Part shown: positions 36,143-45,612 of the stretch, in pieces
Position numbering within the stretch: the first letter of the stretch is position 1
Layout: every line of letters starts with the position of its first letter
Source of the DNA: Bacteroidota bacterium
GTDB taxonomy: Bacteria > Bacteroidota > Bacteroidia > Chitinophagales > Chitinophagaceae
Direction of reading: 5' to 3'
DNA: 64,000 nt
NCBI GenBank assembly: GCA_023416995.1
Contig: JAEZGI010000006.1
Span: 1 to 64,000 of the forward strand
Translations under genes and position numbers: made by a program
The notes under the pieces: generated by a model
Seen by the model: only the letters and a program-made list of their open reading frames with translations
Told to the model about the DNA's origin: nothing
Database searches by the model: none

Positions 36143-36189
36143 ACTTGTTCTAAACTGGGGCGGAACCTGGTTCCGTTCAGCAACAAGTT
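36142..36189. terminator. Nested hairpin between purB and the GNAT gene
   Basis: Outer arms AACTTGTT (36142-36149) and AACAAGTT (36182-36189) enclose inner arms CGGAAC (36161-36166) and GTTCCG (36170-36175) with a three-base loop. It lies between two converging genes and could end transcription from both sides, but there is no strong T-run on either side, so the role is uncertain. Confidence 0.4.
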
Positions 36190-36196
36190 AACGCTC

Positions 36197-37210
36197 TCAG
36201 ATCGGTTTGCTCCACACGAGCATGTTTTCGCGTTTGTTGACCAGTTCAAAACCGTTATTGCGCAACACTGCCTGCGAGGGCTTGTTGTCAATATCGGTTT
36301 CACCGGTAACGGACTTGATACCTGCCCGTCCCTCACACCAGCGGCAGATTGCCCCAACAGCTTCGGTCATGTATCCGCGTTGTTGAAAAGCAGGAAATGT
36401 GCTGTAACCCAGCTCTACCTCCCCACGCGTATTTGGCAATCCTTTAAAACCAATCTCCGCGACAAGCTGGTTTTCGGCCTTGTCAATGATGATCCAGAAA
36501 GTAAAAAAATAGTAGGTTGATTCGGTGGCTTTCTCCATCGCCGGTAATGAATGCTGTTCTATCATTTCCAGCAGTTGCGGTGAGATCGTCCTTTCACCTG
36601 TTTTCAATCCAAGCGATTTTTCGAGATGGTTATCAGCTTTGATATAAAGATCAAACTGCCCGGGATCGAGCGCGGCGATAAGCAGGCGGTCGGTTTCTAT
36701 TACTGCCTGGTTTTTCTTTTCAAACAGCAAAAGCTCCTTTCCATCCTGCCTGATATCAGGAAGCTGCTGAAACGCCAGCTTGTTAAGCACACGAACTGAC
36801 CGCTCGTTATCTGGTTCAACAATAGCCAACAACCTGGCTAAAAGCATTTTCCTGAATGCATATGACACCCCTGTTTCCAGTAATTCGGTCGCAAAACCTT
36901 TGCCCCACTCATTTGCAAGCAGCGCATATCCAACGTGCCAACTGTTTAACTGGTCGAGGGGTAAAATGGCAAACGTGCCAATAAAGCGACCATCATCCCG
37001 GGCCCGTACGGCCCACCGGCCCGTCATGGGGCTGGTGGTATAATTATCAATATTTTGAAGCAGGAAATGTTTTGATTCCTCCCGGTCGCTGATCAGCCGG
37101 ATATACCGCATCACCAACCGATCACTGTTCAGCACGAAGAAGTTTTCTTCATCAGCGGGTGTATACCGCTCAACGCTGAGGCGATCGGTCTGGAAAATCT
37201 CATCGGCCAT
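36197..37210 (-). CDS. Tandem GNAT acetyltransferase (two domains)
   Basis: A 337-residue protein with two GNAT domains in a row, both of the RimJ/RimL type. The first (about 5-165) has the motif-A region ALLANEWGKGFATELLETGV and EPDNERSVRVLNKLAFQ; the second (about 172-337) has ELGYSTFPAFQQRGYMTEAV and NKPSQAVLRNNGFELV. Both keep the CoA-binding glycine pattern. Substrates are unknown. It starts one base after the prfC stop, so prfC and this gene are likely one operon. Confidence 0.85.
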   Translation of the reverse strand: MADEIFQTDRLSVERYTPADEENFFVLNSDRLVMRYIRLISDREESKHFLLQNIDNYTTSPMTGRWAVRARDDGRFIGTFAILPLDQLNSWHVGYALLANEWGKGFATELLETGVSYAFRKMLLARLLAIVEPDNERSVRVLNKLAFQQLPDIRQDGKELLLFEKKNQAVIETDRLLIAALDPGQFDLYIKADNHLEKSLGLKTGERTISPQLLEMIEQHSLPAMEKATESTYYFFTFWIIIDKAENQLVAEIGFKGLPNTRGEVELGYSTFPAFQQRGYMTEAVGAICRWCEGRAGIKSVTGETDIDNKPSQAVLRNNGFELVNKRENMLVWSKPI

Positions 37211-37211
37211 A

Positions 37212-38807
37212 TCAGGCAGTCTCTTTGTGTATTTCGCTCGTGAAGTGGAACTGGATATCAGGGTTATTGTTACGTTCAGTGTTCAGGAACCATTCACTCT
37301 GGGCCAGGTACACCTGGTGGCCATCTTTATCAAGAGCAATGTTTGCTGATTTGAAACGGGTGAATTCGTCTACCTTTTTAGGGTCGGAAGAAGTGATCCA
37401 ACAAGCCTTGTAAAATGGTACAGAATTGAACTGCACCGAAGCCCCATATTCCTGTAACAACCGGTATTGGATCACCTCAAACTGAAGTTCACCCACACAG
37501 CCAATGATCTTTTTATTACCTCCAAACTGAGTAAATAACTGCGCAACACCTTCATCAGTCAACTGCATTAATCCTTTTTCCAATTGCTTGGTTTTCATAG
37601 GATCTTTATTAACTACTTCTTTAAAAATTTCAGGTGAAAACGAAGGTATTCCGGTATAGAAAAAATCTTCCCCTTCAGTCAGGGTATCACCTATTTTAAA
37701 GCTTCCGGTATCAAACAAACCAACTACATCGCCAGGATAAGCCTCATCAATGATGTCCTTATCACGGGCCATAAATGAATAAGGATTGCTGAAACGAACA
37801 TCCTTATCCAGTCTTACATGGTGAAAATATTTGTTGCGTTCAAACTTGCCTGAACACACCCGCATAAAAGCGATCCGGTCGCGGTGTTTGGGATCCAGGT
37901 TAGCATGAATTTTAAAAATGAACCCGGACATTTTTTCTTCCCCGGGGCAAACTTCCCTGACGGAAGTTTGACGACAGCGTGGTACCGGTGCAATCCGGAT
38001 GAAGGTATCCAGCATTTCCCTGACTCCGAAGTTATTTACGGCCGATCCAAAAAACACGGGTGCTACCTTCCCGGCGAGATACTTTTCGGTATCCAGTTCA
38101 CCGTGCACAGCATCAACCAGTTCAACATCTTCCCGTAACATATTAGCGTCTCTTTCGCCCAATCTGGCATCAAGATCAGAGGATGACAGATCACTGATAT
38201 TCAGCAGGTCATCATCAGTTGCTTTAGTATTTGCTGTAAATAAAACAAGGTTTTTATCGTGCAGGTTGTAAACGCCCTTAAATTCCTTTCCGCTGTTGAT
38301 CGGCCAAGTCATCGGGTGCAGACTAAGGTTCAGCTCCTTTTCGATTTCTTCTAACAGATCAAATCGGTTTTTACCATCACGGTCCATTTTGTTGATGAAC
38401 ACGATTACCGGGGTATCGCGCATTCGGCAGACTTCCATCAGTCGACGGGTTTGTGCCTCTACCCCATTTACACTATCTACTACCAGGATAACACTGTCGA
38501 CCGCTGTCAAAGTGCGATAAGTATCTTCCGCAAAATCTTTGTGACCGGGGGTATCCAGGAGGTTGATCAGAATGCCGCGATACTCAAAACTCATCACTGA
38601 CGTGGCCACCGAGATACCTCTCTGTCTTTCGATTTCCATGAAATCGCTCGTCGCATGTTTTTTGATCTTATTGCTTTTTACAGCACCCGCCACCTGGATC
38701 GCGCCACCAAAAAGCAGGAACTTTTCGGTAAGGGTTGTTTTACCGGCATCGGGGTGGGATATAATGGCAAATGTTCTTCTCTTATTGATTTCGTTGATGT
38801 ACTTCAT
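37212..38807 (-). CDS. prfC: Peptide chain release factor 3
   Basis: A 531-residue translational GTPase that removes RF1/RF2 from the ribosome after release. GTPase motifs: SHPDAGKTTLTEKF (G1), RGISVATSV (G2), DTPGHKDFAEDTYR (G3), NKMDRDGKN (G4). The domain-III region with GAVGVLQFEV-type sequence appears as GCVGELQFEVIQYRL. Normal length. A -7 box lies 35 bases upstream, and the double-GNAT gene follows directly. Confidence 0.95.
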   Translation of the reverse strand: MKYINEINKRRTFAIISHPDAGKTTLTEKFLLFGGAIQVAGAVKSNKIKKHATSDFMEIERQRGISVATSVMSFEYRGILINLLDTPGHKDFAEDTYRTLTAVDSVILVVDSVNGVEAQTRRLMEVCRMRDTPVIVFINKMDRDGKNRFDLLEEIEKELNLSLHPMTWPINSGKEFKGVYNLHDKNLVLFTANTKATDDDLLNISDLSSSDLDARLGERDANMLREDVELVDAVHGELDTEKYLAGKVAPVFFGSAVNNFGVREMLDTFIRIAPVPRCRQTSVREVCPGEEKMSGFIFKIHANLDPKHRDRIAFMRVCSGKFERNKYFHHVRLDKDVRFSNPYSFMARDKDIIDEAYPGDVVGLFDTGSFKIGDTLTEGEDFFYTGIPSFSPEIFKEVVNKDPMKTKQLEKGLMQLTDEGVAQLFTQFGGNKKIIGCVGELQFEVIQYRLLQEYGASVQFNSVPFYKACWITSSDPKKVDEFTRFKSANIALDKDGHQVYLAQSEWFLNTERNNNPDIQFHFTSEIHKETA

Positions 38808-38842
38808 GTGTTTTGCGGCAGATTAGTGCCTTTTTCAGCGCG

Positions 38843-38850
38843 CAAAGGTA
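38843..38850 (-). promoter_or_regulatory. -7 promoter box (TACCTTTG) for prfC
   Basis: On the minus strand, TACCTTTG matches TAnnTTTG and is 35 bases upstream of the prfC ATG. No TTG is found at the usual -33 spacing. Confidence 0.45.
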
Positions 38851-38879
38851 GTGTTTCTTTTCTTCGCCCGTAGAAGGGA

Positions 38880-39749
38880 TCAGAAGAAGCTGGCCGACCA
38901 GGTACGGGTAAAACTGTCCTGTGCCGCCAGCCGGTTTATTCCCTCTTTGTTTGTGAAATCGCCCGACGCGTTTTCTGCATCTGCAATTCCGCACCAGGGT
39001 TCAATACAAACAAAGCTGGCACCTTTCACTGCCCAGATTCCAAGAAAAGGAAAACCGGTAAAATCGAATTTTACACCGTGTGGTGTACGGTCGCTTTTCA
39101 GGGTCACGGTACCGGACCGGAGTGACTTCAGCACCAGCGCGTCCTGGTTAAATAACTCCCGCGTTAGCTGGATGGTATTTGAATTATCCAGCAGAGGCTG
39201 GGGCACACTGCCGATCAGTCCATCTTTGGTAACCGGCCATCGGGGTTGATTTTCCAGGGAATCAAACTCCAACCGGTAGTCTTCGTAACTGGTATCTTCA
39301 ACAAGTGGTGCGCGGAAAGCGGGGTGACCACCCACAGAAAAATAAAGGTCTTCTGCTGAAGGATTAAATATTTCGTAAGTAAGGGAAACCGTGTCTTCAA
39401 ACAGACTGTATTTCAGCCGGAACCTGAACTGAAATGGATATACGGCCCGGGTTTCCTCATCATCAACCAGGGTAAATACGGCTTCGTCTTTTCCGGCATT
39501 GGTAACCTGGAACATTTTTTCGCGGGAAAAACCGTGACGCGGCAACTCGTAAGATTTGCCTTTGTATTGAAACTGCCCGTTCTTAAGCGTGCCGACAATC
39601 GGGAAAAGCACAGGCGAATGTTTTGGCCAGATCTCCGGATCGGCCTGCCACATATACTCCAGCCCGGTATTTTTATTAATGATACTGGTCAGTTCGGCGC
39701 CTCGCGGGCTTATGTTGACTTTCAGGATTTCATTTTCTATGGTGATCAT
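38880..39749 (-). CDS. Aldose 1-epimerase family protein
   Basis: A 289-residue cytoplasmic mutarotase-like enzyme (galactose-mutarotase/YeaD group). Family pattern: LKVNISPRGAELTSIINK, EYMWQADPEIWPKHSPVLFPIVG split by its turn, then GGHPAFR with the catalytic-type His, and a C-terminal CIEPWCGIAD with the catalytic-type Glu. The sugar is unknown. The promoter must lie between 39750 and the divergent ABC permease. Confidence 0.86.
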   Translation of the reverse strand: MITIENEILKVNISPRGAELTSIINKNTGLEYMWQADPEIWPKHSPVLFPIVGTLKNGQFQYKGKSYELPRHGFSREKMFQVTNAGKDEAVFTLVDDEETRAVYPFQFRFRLKYSLFEDTVSLTYEIFNPSAEDLYFSVGGHPAFRAPLVEDTSYEDYRLEFDSLENQPRWPVTKDGLIGSVPQPLLDNSNTIQLTRELFNQDALVLKSLRSGTVTLKSDRTPHGVKFDFTGFPFLGIWAVKGASFVCIEPWCGIADAENASGDFTNKEGINRLAAQDSFTRTWSASFF

Positions 39750-39839
39750 ATTCCGGTTTTAAATCGCAATATAAACCATATTCATACCACCGTTCCTCAC
39801 AAATCCCGCTGAAAAAATGTTAGTCTCTCAAAACCTGAT

Positions 39840-39847
39840 TATATTTG
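39840..39847 (+). promoter_or_regulatory. -7 promoter box (TATATTTG) abutting the ABC permease start
   Basis: TATATTTG matches TAnnTTTG and ends three bases before the ATG of the ABC permease gene. If used, the RNA would begin at or just inside the annotated start. No well-placed TTG -33 box. Confidence 0.35.
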
Positions 39848-39850
39848 GCT

Positions 39851-41101
39851 ATGCGTCGTTTCCTGGAAATCATCTGGTCAAGTCTTAAAATGGCACTGCA
39901 GGAATTCAAATCGAACAAACTGCGGACCTTTCTTTCGCTGTTTGGGGTAACCATTGGAATTTTTTGCATCATCGGGGTGTTGTCGACTGTGAACAGTCTT
40001 GAACAAAAAGTGCAGTCCGACATCAAGTCACTTGGCAACAATACCATCTATATTGATAAATGGGTATATAACGGCGGTGATGAATATCCCTGGTGGAAAT
40101 ATATGAAACGGCCCACTCCGAAATATGAAGAGATGGAGGCGCTTAAAAAGAAAGTACCCAACGCAGCCAATATTGCTTTTGTTATCGAAATGACTGCAAA
40201 TGTCGAATACGAGAGCGACCAGATTTCCGGCGTGAACTATTATGGTTATTCAGAAGATTTTCCGAATATTCAGAAGGTGGAGGTACAGGAAGGAAGAAAC
40301 CTGATCCAGACCGACTATGACCAGGATGCCAATGTGATCCTGATCGGTTATGAAGTGGCAGAAAAATTATTTGGCAATGCTTCTGCTGCCGTAGGCAAAC
40401 AGGTAAAACTGAAAGGCGGACGCGCCGCAACCATAGTGGGGCTGGTTAAAAAACAGGGTAAAAGTATGGTCGGCGGCTGGGAATTCGATAACAGTATCCT
40501 GATGACGCGTGGTTTGCTGAAACAAATGAACCCGGAAGAATATTCCAGTCCGAAAATCATGGTCCAGGCAGGTGAAAATGTTTCACTGGCAATGGTGATG
40601 GACGAACTGCAGGGAGCGATGCGCTCGCTTCGTAAGTTGAAACCCACACAGGAAGATGATTTTGCGCTGAATGATATTAATACTTTCAGTGGTTTTGCTT
40701 CGGAGATTTTTGGCAATGTAAACAAAGGCGGATGGGCAATTGCAGCGTTGTCATTAATCGTGGGGATGTTTGGCGTTGCCAATATTATGTTTGTTACGGT
40801 ACGCGAACGAACCAGCCAGATCGGACTCAAAAAAGCGATTGGTGCAAAACGATCCACTATACTTACTGAGTTCCTGCTTGAGTCTGCGTTTCTGTGTATC
40901 CTCGGCGGACTGATAGGTTTGATACTTGTGTTTATTCTCACCAAAATATTCAGCTCAGTTATTGGCTTCCCGCTGTTTATTGCCGGGGATATCATGTTGC
41001 TGGCGATTGGGATCTGCATATTTGTGGGCATGCTGGCAGGCATCATACCAGCTTCCATTGCGGCTAAGATGGACCCTGTGGTGGCCATCCGCAGTAAATA
41101 A
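39851..41101 (+). CDS. MacB-type ABC transporter permease
   Basis: A 416-residue permease of the MacB/FtsX-like family. The N-terminal helix region is FKSNKLRTFLSLFGVTIGIF, followed by a periplasmic MacB-PCD domain (about 45-250; SDIKSLGNNTIYIDK) and three C-terminal helices (IAALSLIVGMFGVANIMFVT, LCILGGLIGLILVFIL, LLAIGICIFVGMLAGI) ending in P(A/V)xxAxxMDPVVAIR. MacB-type machines move peptides, lipoproteins or drugs by mechanotransmission. The ATPase partner is not adjacent. Confidence 0.9.
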   Translation: MRRFLEIIWSSLKMALQEFKSNKLRTFLSLFGVTIGIFCIIGVLSTVNSLEQKVQSDIKSLGNNTIYIDKWVYNGGDEYPWWKYMKRPTPKYEEMEALKKKVPNAANIAFVIEMTANVEYESDQISGVNYYGYSEDFPNIQKVEVQEGRNLIQTDYDQDANVILIGYEVAEKLFGNASAAVGKQVKLKGGRAATIVGLVKKQGKSMVGGWEFDNSILMTRGLLKQMNPEEYSSPKIMVQAGENVSLAMVMDELQGAMRSLRKLKPTQEDDFALNDINTFSGFASEIFGNVNKGGWAIAALSLIVGMFGVANIMFVTVRERTSQIGLKKAIGAKRSTILTEFLLESAFLCILGGLIGLILVFILTKIFSSVIGFPLFIAGDIMLLAIGICIFVGMLAGIIPASIAAKMDPVVAIRSK

Positions 41102-41134
41102 TTTTCCCCGGCTACGTTGTACCTTCGCGGCATC

Positions 41135-42154
41135 ATGGAAAAATTACCTGGTGACATCATTGTGCTTGCGATAGAATCATCCTGTGACGAAACCGCTGCT
41201 GCGATTTGTCGTAACGGAAAAATTCTTTCAAATATCATTGCCAGTCAATCGGTACACGAAGCTTATGGTGGTGTGGTACCAGAACTTGCATCAAGGGCAC
41301 ATTTACAGAACATAGTGCCGGTGGTTGATAAGGCGATTCATGATGCCGGGGTTCAGATGGATGATGTGGATGCTGTCGCTTTCACAAATGCGCCGGGTTT
41401 GATTGGATCGTTATTGGTCGGCGCCCAGTTTGCCAAATCGTTGGCGCTTTCGCTTGGGAAACCACTGATAGCCGTTCACCACATGCAGGCACATGTGCTG
41501 GCCAATCTGCTCAATGATCCGGCACCGGAATTTCCATTTTTGTGTCTGACGGTGAGCGGTGGTCATACCCAGATCATACGATGTGAATCGCCGGCTGAAC
41601 TCATTATTCTTGGCCAGACGCGCGATGATGCCGCAGGTGAAGCGTTTGACAAATCAGCAAAACTGCTCGGACTTCCCTATCCGGGCGGGCCACTAATAGA
41701 CAAATATGCCAAAACCGGTAACCCGCTTGCATACAAATTTCCGGAACCACAGATACCGGGTTTGGATTTCAGCTTCAGCGGGCTAAAAACGGCGATTCTT
41801 TATTTCCTGCAACAACATACGGCAAACGACCAGGCTTTTGTAGAAAAAAAACTGGCCGACATCTGTGCTTCGATACAATACCGTATCATTTCCATCCTGT
41901 TGAATAAACTTGAACGTGCAGCCGTTGAAACAGGCATTCCTCGTTTATGCATTGCCGGTGGTGTATCCGCCAACAGCGGGCTCAGAACCGGGTTAACAAA
42001 ACTTGGAGAAAAACATGGTTGGCAAACCTTTATCCCGAAGTTTGAATACTGTACGGATAATGCTGCAATGATTGCCATTACTGCTTATCATAAACTGCAG
42101 GCGGGCGACGTAAATGAATTAAATGTACAGGTGACAGCGCGGGCTGAATGGTAG
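41135..42154 (+). CDS. tsaD: tRNA N6-adenosine threonylcarbamoyltransferase TsaD
   Basis: A 339-residue ASKHA-fold enzyme that makes t6A37 in ANN-decoding tRNAs together with TsaB and TsaE. Motifs: LAIESSCDETAAA at the start, HEAYGGVVPELASRAHL, the metal ligands in HHMQAH (His116, His120), LTVSGGHTQI and GGVSANSGLR. The frame opens at TTG 41117, but ATG 41135 is the natural start. It is three bases ahead of trmN6, giving a two-gene tRNA-modification unit. Confidence 0.95.
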   Translation: MEKLPGDIIVLAIESSCDETAAAICRNGKILSNIIASQSVHEAYGGVVPELASRAHLQNIVPVVDKAIHDAGVQMDDVDAVAFTNAPGLIGSLLVGAQFAKSLALSLGKPLIAVHHMQAHVLANLLNDPAPEFPFLCLTVSGGHTQIIRCESPAELIILGQTRDDAAGEAFDKSAKLLGLPYPGGPLIDKYAKTGNPLAYKFPEPQIPGLDFSFSGLKTAILYFLQQHTANDQAFVEKKLADICASIQYRIISILLNKLERAAVETGIPRLCIAGGVSANSGLRTGLTKLGEKHGWQTFIPKFEYCTDNAAMIAITAYHKLQAGDVNELNVQVTARAEW

Positions 42155-42157
42155 CTT

Positions 42158-42886
42158 ATGGGCAATTCTTATTTTCAATTCAAACAATTTCGCATTGAGC
42201 AGTCGGGCTGCGCCATGAAAGTCTGCACGGATGCCTGCATATTTGGTGCCTGGTATGCCAGCAGAATAACGAATACTTCGCATATACTCGACATTGGCAG
42301 TGGTACAGGTTTATTGATGATGATGCTCGCGCAAAAAACGGCAGCAGAAATTCATGGGATCGAAATTGAACCTGGTTGTTATCAACAGCTGGTTGAGAAC
42401 ACCTCCGGGCATGAATGGTCCACAAGAATGCGCACCTTTCATGGTGATGCAAGAGCTTTCAGCTTTCCGGTTAAATATGATTTTATCATCAGCAATCCAC
42501 CTTTTTACGACAATGATCTTTCGAGTGATCATAAGGGCCGGCAACTTGCTATGCACAGCAGCGCGTTGAAACTCGACGAACTTGTCGGCATCATTGGCAA
42601 TAATCTTAGCAGCGATGGCCGGGCGGGGATTTTATTACCTGCGCACAGATCGGATGCTTTTGATAAGGCGGCTGAACGATCCGGGTTGATGGCCGTGGAG
42701 CGGCTCCTGGTGCGACACACAGCTAAACATCCCTGGTTCCGGATTATTACGACTTATGTTCACACTTCTACAGATAGCAGGGATAGTATAAACGAAAATA
42801 TTGCGATTGATGAGTTAACGATCCGCGATGCTGGTGGAGTTTATACAGTTGAATTTCTTTCTTTGCTGAATGATTACTATTTATAA
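42158..42886 (+). CDS. trmN6: tRNA1(Val) (adenine(37)-N6)-methyltransferase
   Basis: A 242-residue class I methyltransferase that methylates A37 of tRNA-Val in relatives (YfiC). FKQFRIEQSGCAMKVCTDACIFG-type N terminus is split here by its turn; motif I is ILDIGSGTGLLMMML; the adenine-N6 catalytic motif is FIISNPPFYDND (NPPF). It follows tsaD by three bases, consistent with co-expression of two position-37 tRNA modifiers. It overlaps the convergent dehydrogenase gene by six bases. Confidence 0.9.
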   Translation: MGNSYFQFKQFRIEQSGCAMKVCTDACIFGAWYASRITNTSHILDIGSGTGLLMMMLAQKTAAEIHGIEIEPGCYQQLVENTSGHEWSTRMRTFHGDARAFSFPVKYDFIISNPPFYDNDLSSDHKGRQLAMHSSALKLDELVGIIGNNLSSDGRAGILLPAHRSDAFDKAAERSGLMAVERLLVRHTAKHPWFRIITTYVHTSTDSRDSINENIAIDELTIRDAGGVYTVEFLSLLNDYYL

Positions 42887-44080
42887 ACCTGCATACTCCC
42901 GGAGATAATTGTAATGTGGTGCGAGTTTGCCCTGCTTGACCATTGTGGCCCTGGTAATGATTTCGGAGCCTCCTTTCACAAGATCCTCCAGTACATATTT
43001 TATCAACTGTTCACCAAAATACCGGCTCGCATCACGCGGCAGTTCATTTGGCAGGTTGCCGACAGCCATCACATCGATGGAATTTGTGAGATAAGGAGCC
43101 GTTTTATGAAACGTTTCGCGGTCCACCCCGTACACCGGATCTTCAATGGTCTGATCACCCAGGTTAATTGGCACCGAGCCATTGGCATCGTCTGTGATAT
43201 CAGCAATTGTCCTGATAAGGAATGAATCAGATGAAACATCGGGCAGCTCAAATAATCGTGGGACGGTTGCATCCCAATAAATACCATTCATCAGGATATC
43301 GGTTTGTTCGGCATAGGGCAGAAAAACACAATTGAACTGATCGGGATGATGGTGGAACTCGTCGCGGTCATACTTGCCGGTTATTTTATGACGATATAAG
43401 TCAGGGCCCTTGAGCTGAACATAAACAGGGTATGAAAATCTTCTCTTAAGATACATGTCGGGTTCTACCTCATGAATACCCATGAGGTTCATGATTTCAA
43501 GTATGCCATGAGCCACTCTCCCCGACCCTGTTACAGCAATCTTTACATTGGGCAGCCTCAGACCAAAATAAGTATGAATTAATTCACGGAAGCTTCTTTG
43601 TTTATACACGCGATCCAGATCATACAAACCGGTCCGTTTGCCATAAGCCATCATACCATTATGTGCGCCGACTACACCGGCAAAAAAGCCGAAGCCCAGA
43701 ATCCTTTGTCCATCTTCATGTTCCAGGCATTCATAATCAATCAGCGTAATACCCTGGTCAATGATCGCACGGAACAAGGCGCGGTTGTAGGTTTGCTGTT
43801 TTTTTGTATGAGAGAAAAACAGGTATGTCTTGCCCGGCAATAACGAGCTTACCGGAACTTCTTTGATCCCCATCAGGATGTCACACTCAGTAACATCTTC
43901 TTTTACTTCAACCCCTGCCTGAATATATTCCCGATCTGAAAAACATCGGTCAGGCGAAGACTGTGCTATGATTTTTACCTTTGGCAGATTTTTATGTATC
44001 CACCGGCATTGAGGCGGTGTAATAGCCACCCTGTTGTCTGCAGGAACTTTTCCTTCCTTTATTAGTCCGATCCTGATCAT
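42881..44080 (-). CDS. NAD(P)-dependent oxidoreductase, saccharopine-dehydrogenase-like
   Basis: A 399-residue enzyme of the alanine-dehydrogenase/PNT-type fold resembling lysine-forming saccharopine dehydrogenase (LYS1/AASS N-terminal). The start IGLIKEGKVPADNRVAITP is the AlaDh_PNT N-terminal signature, with DILMGIKEVP and GKTYLFFSHTKKQQ following. The nucleotide-binding motif is VAVTGSGRVAHG-like (KIAVTGSGRVAHGILEIM). The C-terminal DLVKGG-type tail closes the fold. It may act in lysine metabolism; the exact reaction is not settled. Confidence 0.8.
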   Translation of the reverse strand: MIRIGLIKEGKVPADNRVAITPPQCRWIHKNLPKVKIIAQSSPDRCFSDREYIQAGVEVKEDVTECDILMGIKEVPVSSLLPGKTYLFFSHTKKQQTYNRALFRAIIDQGITLIDYECLEHEDGQRILGFGFFAGVVGAHNGMMAYGKRTGLYDLDRVYKQRSFRELIHTYFGLRLPNVKIAVTGSGRVAHGILEIMNLMGIHEVEPDMYLKRRFSYPVYVQLKGPDLYRHKITGKYDRDEFHHHPDQFNCVFLPYAEQTDILMNGIYWDATVPRLFELPDVSSDSFLIRTIADITDDANGSVPINLGDQTIEDPVYGVDRETFHKTAPYLTNSIDVMAVGNLPNELPRDASRYFGEQLIKYVLEDLVKGGSEIITRATMVKQGKLAPHYNYLREYAGL

Positions 44081-44206
44081 AAAGTATGTATTAACTCAAG
44101 TGTATCGTTAAACGATCATATCATCGTTTATCGTTGGCACACCCAGTTTTTGTAAGAGATTCTGCATTTCATTCGCGATGTGCATTTGCATGCACGTGGC
44201 TCCTGA

Positions 44207-44214
44207 TAACTTTG
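44207..44214 (+). promoter_or_regulatory. -7 promoter box (TAACTTTG)
   Basis: TAACTTTG fits TAnnTTTG and sits 14 bases ahead of ATG 44229; a TTG at 44186-44188 lies 18 bases upstream of it, slightly closer than usual. It falls inside the longer open frame, supporting ATG 44229 as the start. Confidence 0.5.
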
Positions 44215-44228
44215 AAAAAAATCAGGAA

Positions 44229-44951
44229 ATGAAATTACTACTTCTCCTTCTATATATCACACTGCCATTTACTGGCATGTGCCAGTTGCTGATACAACCT
44301 GGTAATAGCTGCATCGAATACAAACGTATTGCTGATGAAGAAACAACTATGAACTGGTATCTGCTTCAGGATACAACCAGGATTGAGATAGGTAAAGTAT
44401 GGCAAAGGATCATCACCGACAGTCAGCATATAACGCTGGTGTCAACAGTGCGGTTGCGGCACGATGCTGATCCGCGGATCGACACGACAGTTGCACAACG
44501 AAACACTTTACGACCTGTTTATCATGCTTCGTACAACCCCGACCGGAACATGACTTTATATTTTAACGATATGGTAAGAGGTTCATATGCCGATAAAAGA
44601 TTGGGTAAGGATCTCCTGATCAATGATACCGTGGTTTCACCCTGTTTTGACAGCAACCTTTACCCAACGCTTATCCGCTGGTTGCCTTTAAAGACAGGTT
44701 TTATGAAGGACCTTGCTATTTATGATTTTAATCCCCGGGGGCGGAAGGGTGTCATGAAAGCTTCCATCATTGCGGTGCGTCAGTGTGATTATGAACCTGA
44801 ACCTGATGTCTTAAAAAAAGTCTGGATGGTCGTTGTGCGTGACGATCTGAGTGCCGGCACCACGACTTATTTCATAGATGTTGAAAGCCGCAAGTTGTGG
44901 AAGATGATCATTGCAGTTGGTGAACGCAAAATGTTAATGGAAGCAGCATAA
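44229..44951 (+). CDS. Exported protein of unknown function
   Basis: A 240-residue protein with a clear signal peptide, MKLLLLLLYITLPFTGMCQ, likely cleaved after residue 18 or 19. The mature part is beta-rich with repeated YFxD/RxD patterns (TTYFIDVESRKLWKMI near the C terminus), reminiscent of small periplasmic beta-barrel-like or DUF3108-like domains, but the family is not recognised. It has its own promoter and converges on the next lipoprotein gene with a three-base gap. Confidence 0.7.
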   Translation: MKLLLLLLYITLPFTGMCQLLIQPGNSCIEYKRIADEETTMNWYLLQDTTRIEIGKVWQRIITDSQHITLVSTVRLRHDADPRIDTTVAQRNTLRPVYHASYNPDRNMTLYFNDMVRGSYADKRLGKDLLINDTVVSPCFDSNLYPTLIRWLPLKTGFMKDLAIYDFNPRGRKGVMKASIIAVRQCDYEPEPDVLKKVWMVVVRDDLSAGTTTYFIDVESRKLWKMIIAVGERKMLMEAA

Positions 44952-44954
44952 AGC

Positions 44955-45440
44955 CTACCTTAACTTACCCTGCGAGCGCAGTGTTTGTAGTAGCAAGCCA
45001 TGATTGCGAAGATCGGTGACAGTTGAACCGCTTGTCGGGTACCCGAGGTGCATGGTTACACTGGTGTTATTCCACGCACTCATTGTAATTGATTCACCAC
45101 AGGAAGAACTTGAATACATTGGTTTGTTTATAAAGTAATAAAGCGGTTCACCGTTAACGAACAGCGCGAGGGCGTCGTTATCCATCAGTCCTTTGATTTT
45201 CAGCATAGCTGCCGGTTTTAAGGTGAAGGTGTAGGTAATTTGATCATAACTTGCAATATCACTGTTTGCAACAATTGGATTATCAACAAACTGGACCCCG
45301 GTTGTTTCCACCTGGCATTTGCCGGCAACCATCTGGAAGTTTTGAAGCTTATAAAATTCAACACCACGCCCCGCGGAGTTTTTTTTGTTGCATCCAGTTG
45401 CGAGGACAATGACCGCGGCAATCAGCCAAATTGTTTTCAT
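44955..45440 (-). CDS. Lipoprotein of unknown function
   Basis: A 161-residue protein with lipoprotein signal MKTIWLIAAVIVLATGC (Cys17 lipidated), which sets the start at 45440 although the frame is open further upstream. The mature domain is beta-rich: YTFTLKPAAMLKIKGLMDND, LALFVNGEPLYYFIN and a C-terminal SVTMHLGYPTSGSTVTDL segment. No family recognised. Confidence 0.7.
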   Translation of the reverse strand: MKTIWLIAAVIVLATGCNKKNSAGRGVEFYKLQNFQMVAGKCQVETTGVQFVDNPIVANSDIASYDQITYTFTLKPAAMLKIKGLMDNDALALFVNGEPLYYFINKPMYSSSSCGESITMSAWNNTSVTMHLGYPTSGSTVTDLRNHGLLLQTLRSQGKLR

Positions 45441-45612
45441 GACAAGTTTTTTGGGCCAGACAAAAAAATACATGGTTCCGTTGCACGAAGGCGGCGGTAT
45501 CTGCACGATGGAATTGTTAGTTCCAGGCTGACAGCACTGGCTACACGAAACCTGCCGTTTTAAGAAAATTTGTAACTTGTCACAGTACTTGCTTCCAACC
45601 AAAATTTTCTGC

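Noticed and set aside
45577..45612. Longer start for the broken protease gene
   Set aside because: The signal peptide begins cleanly at ATG 45613; the extra 12 codons are not part of it.
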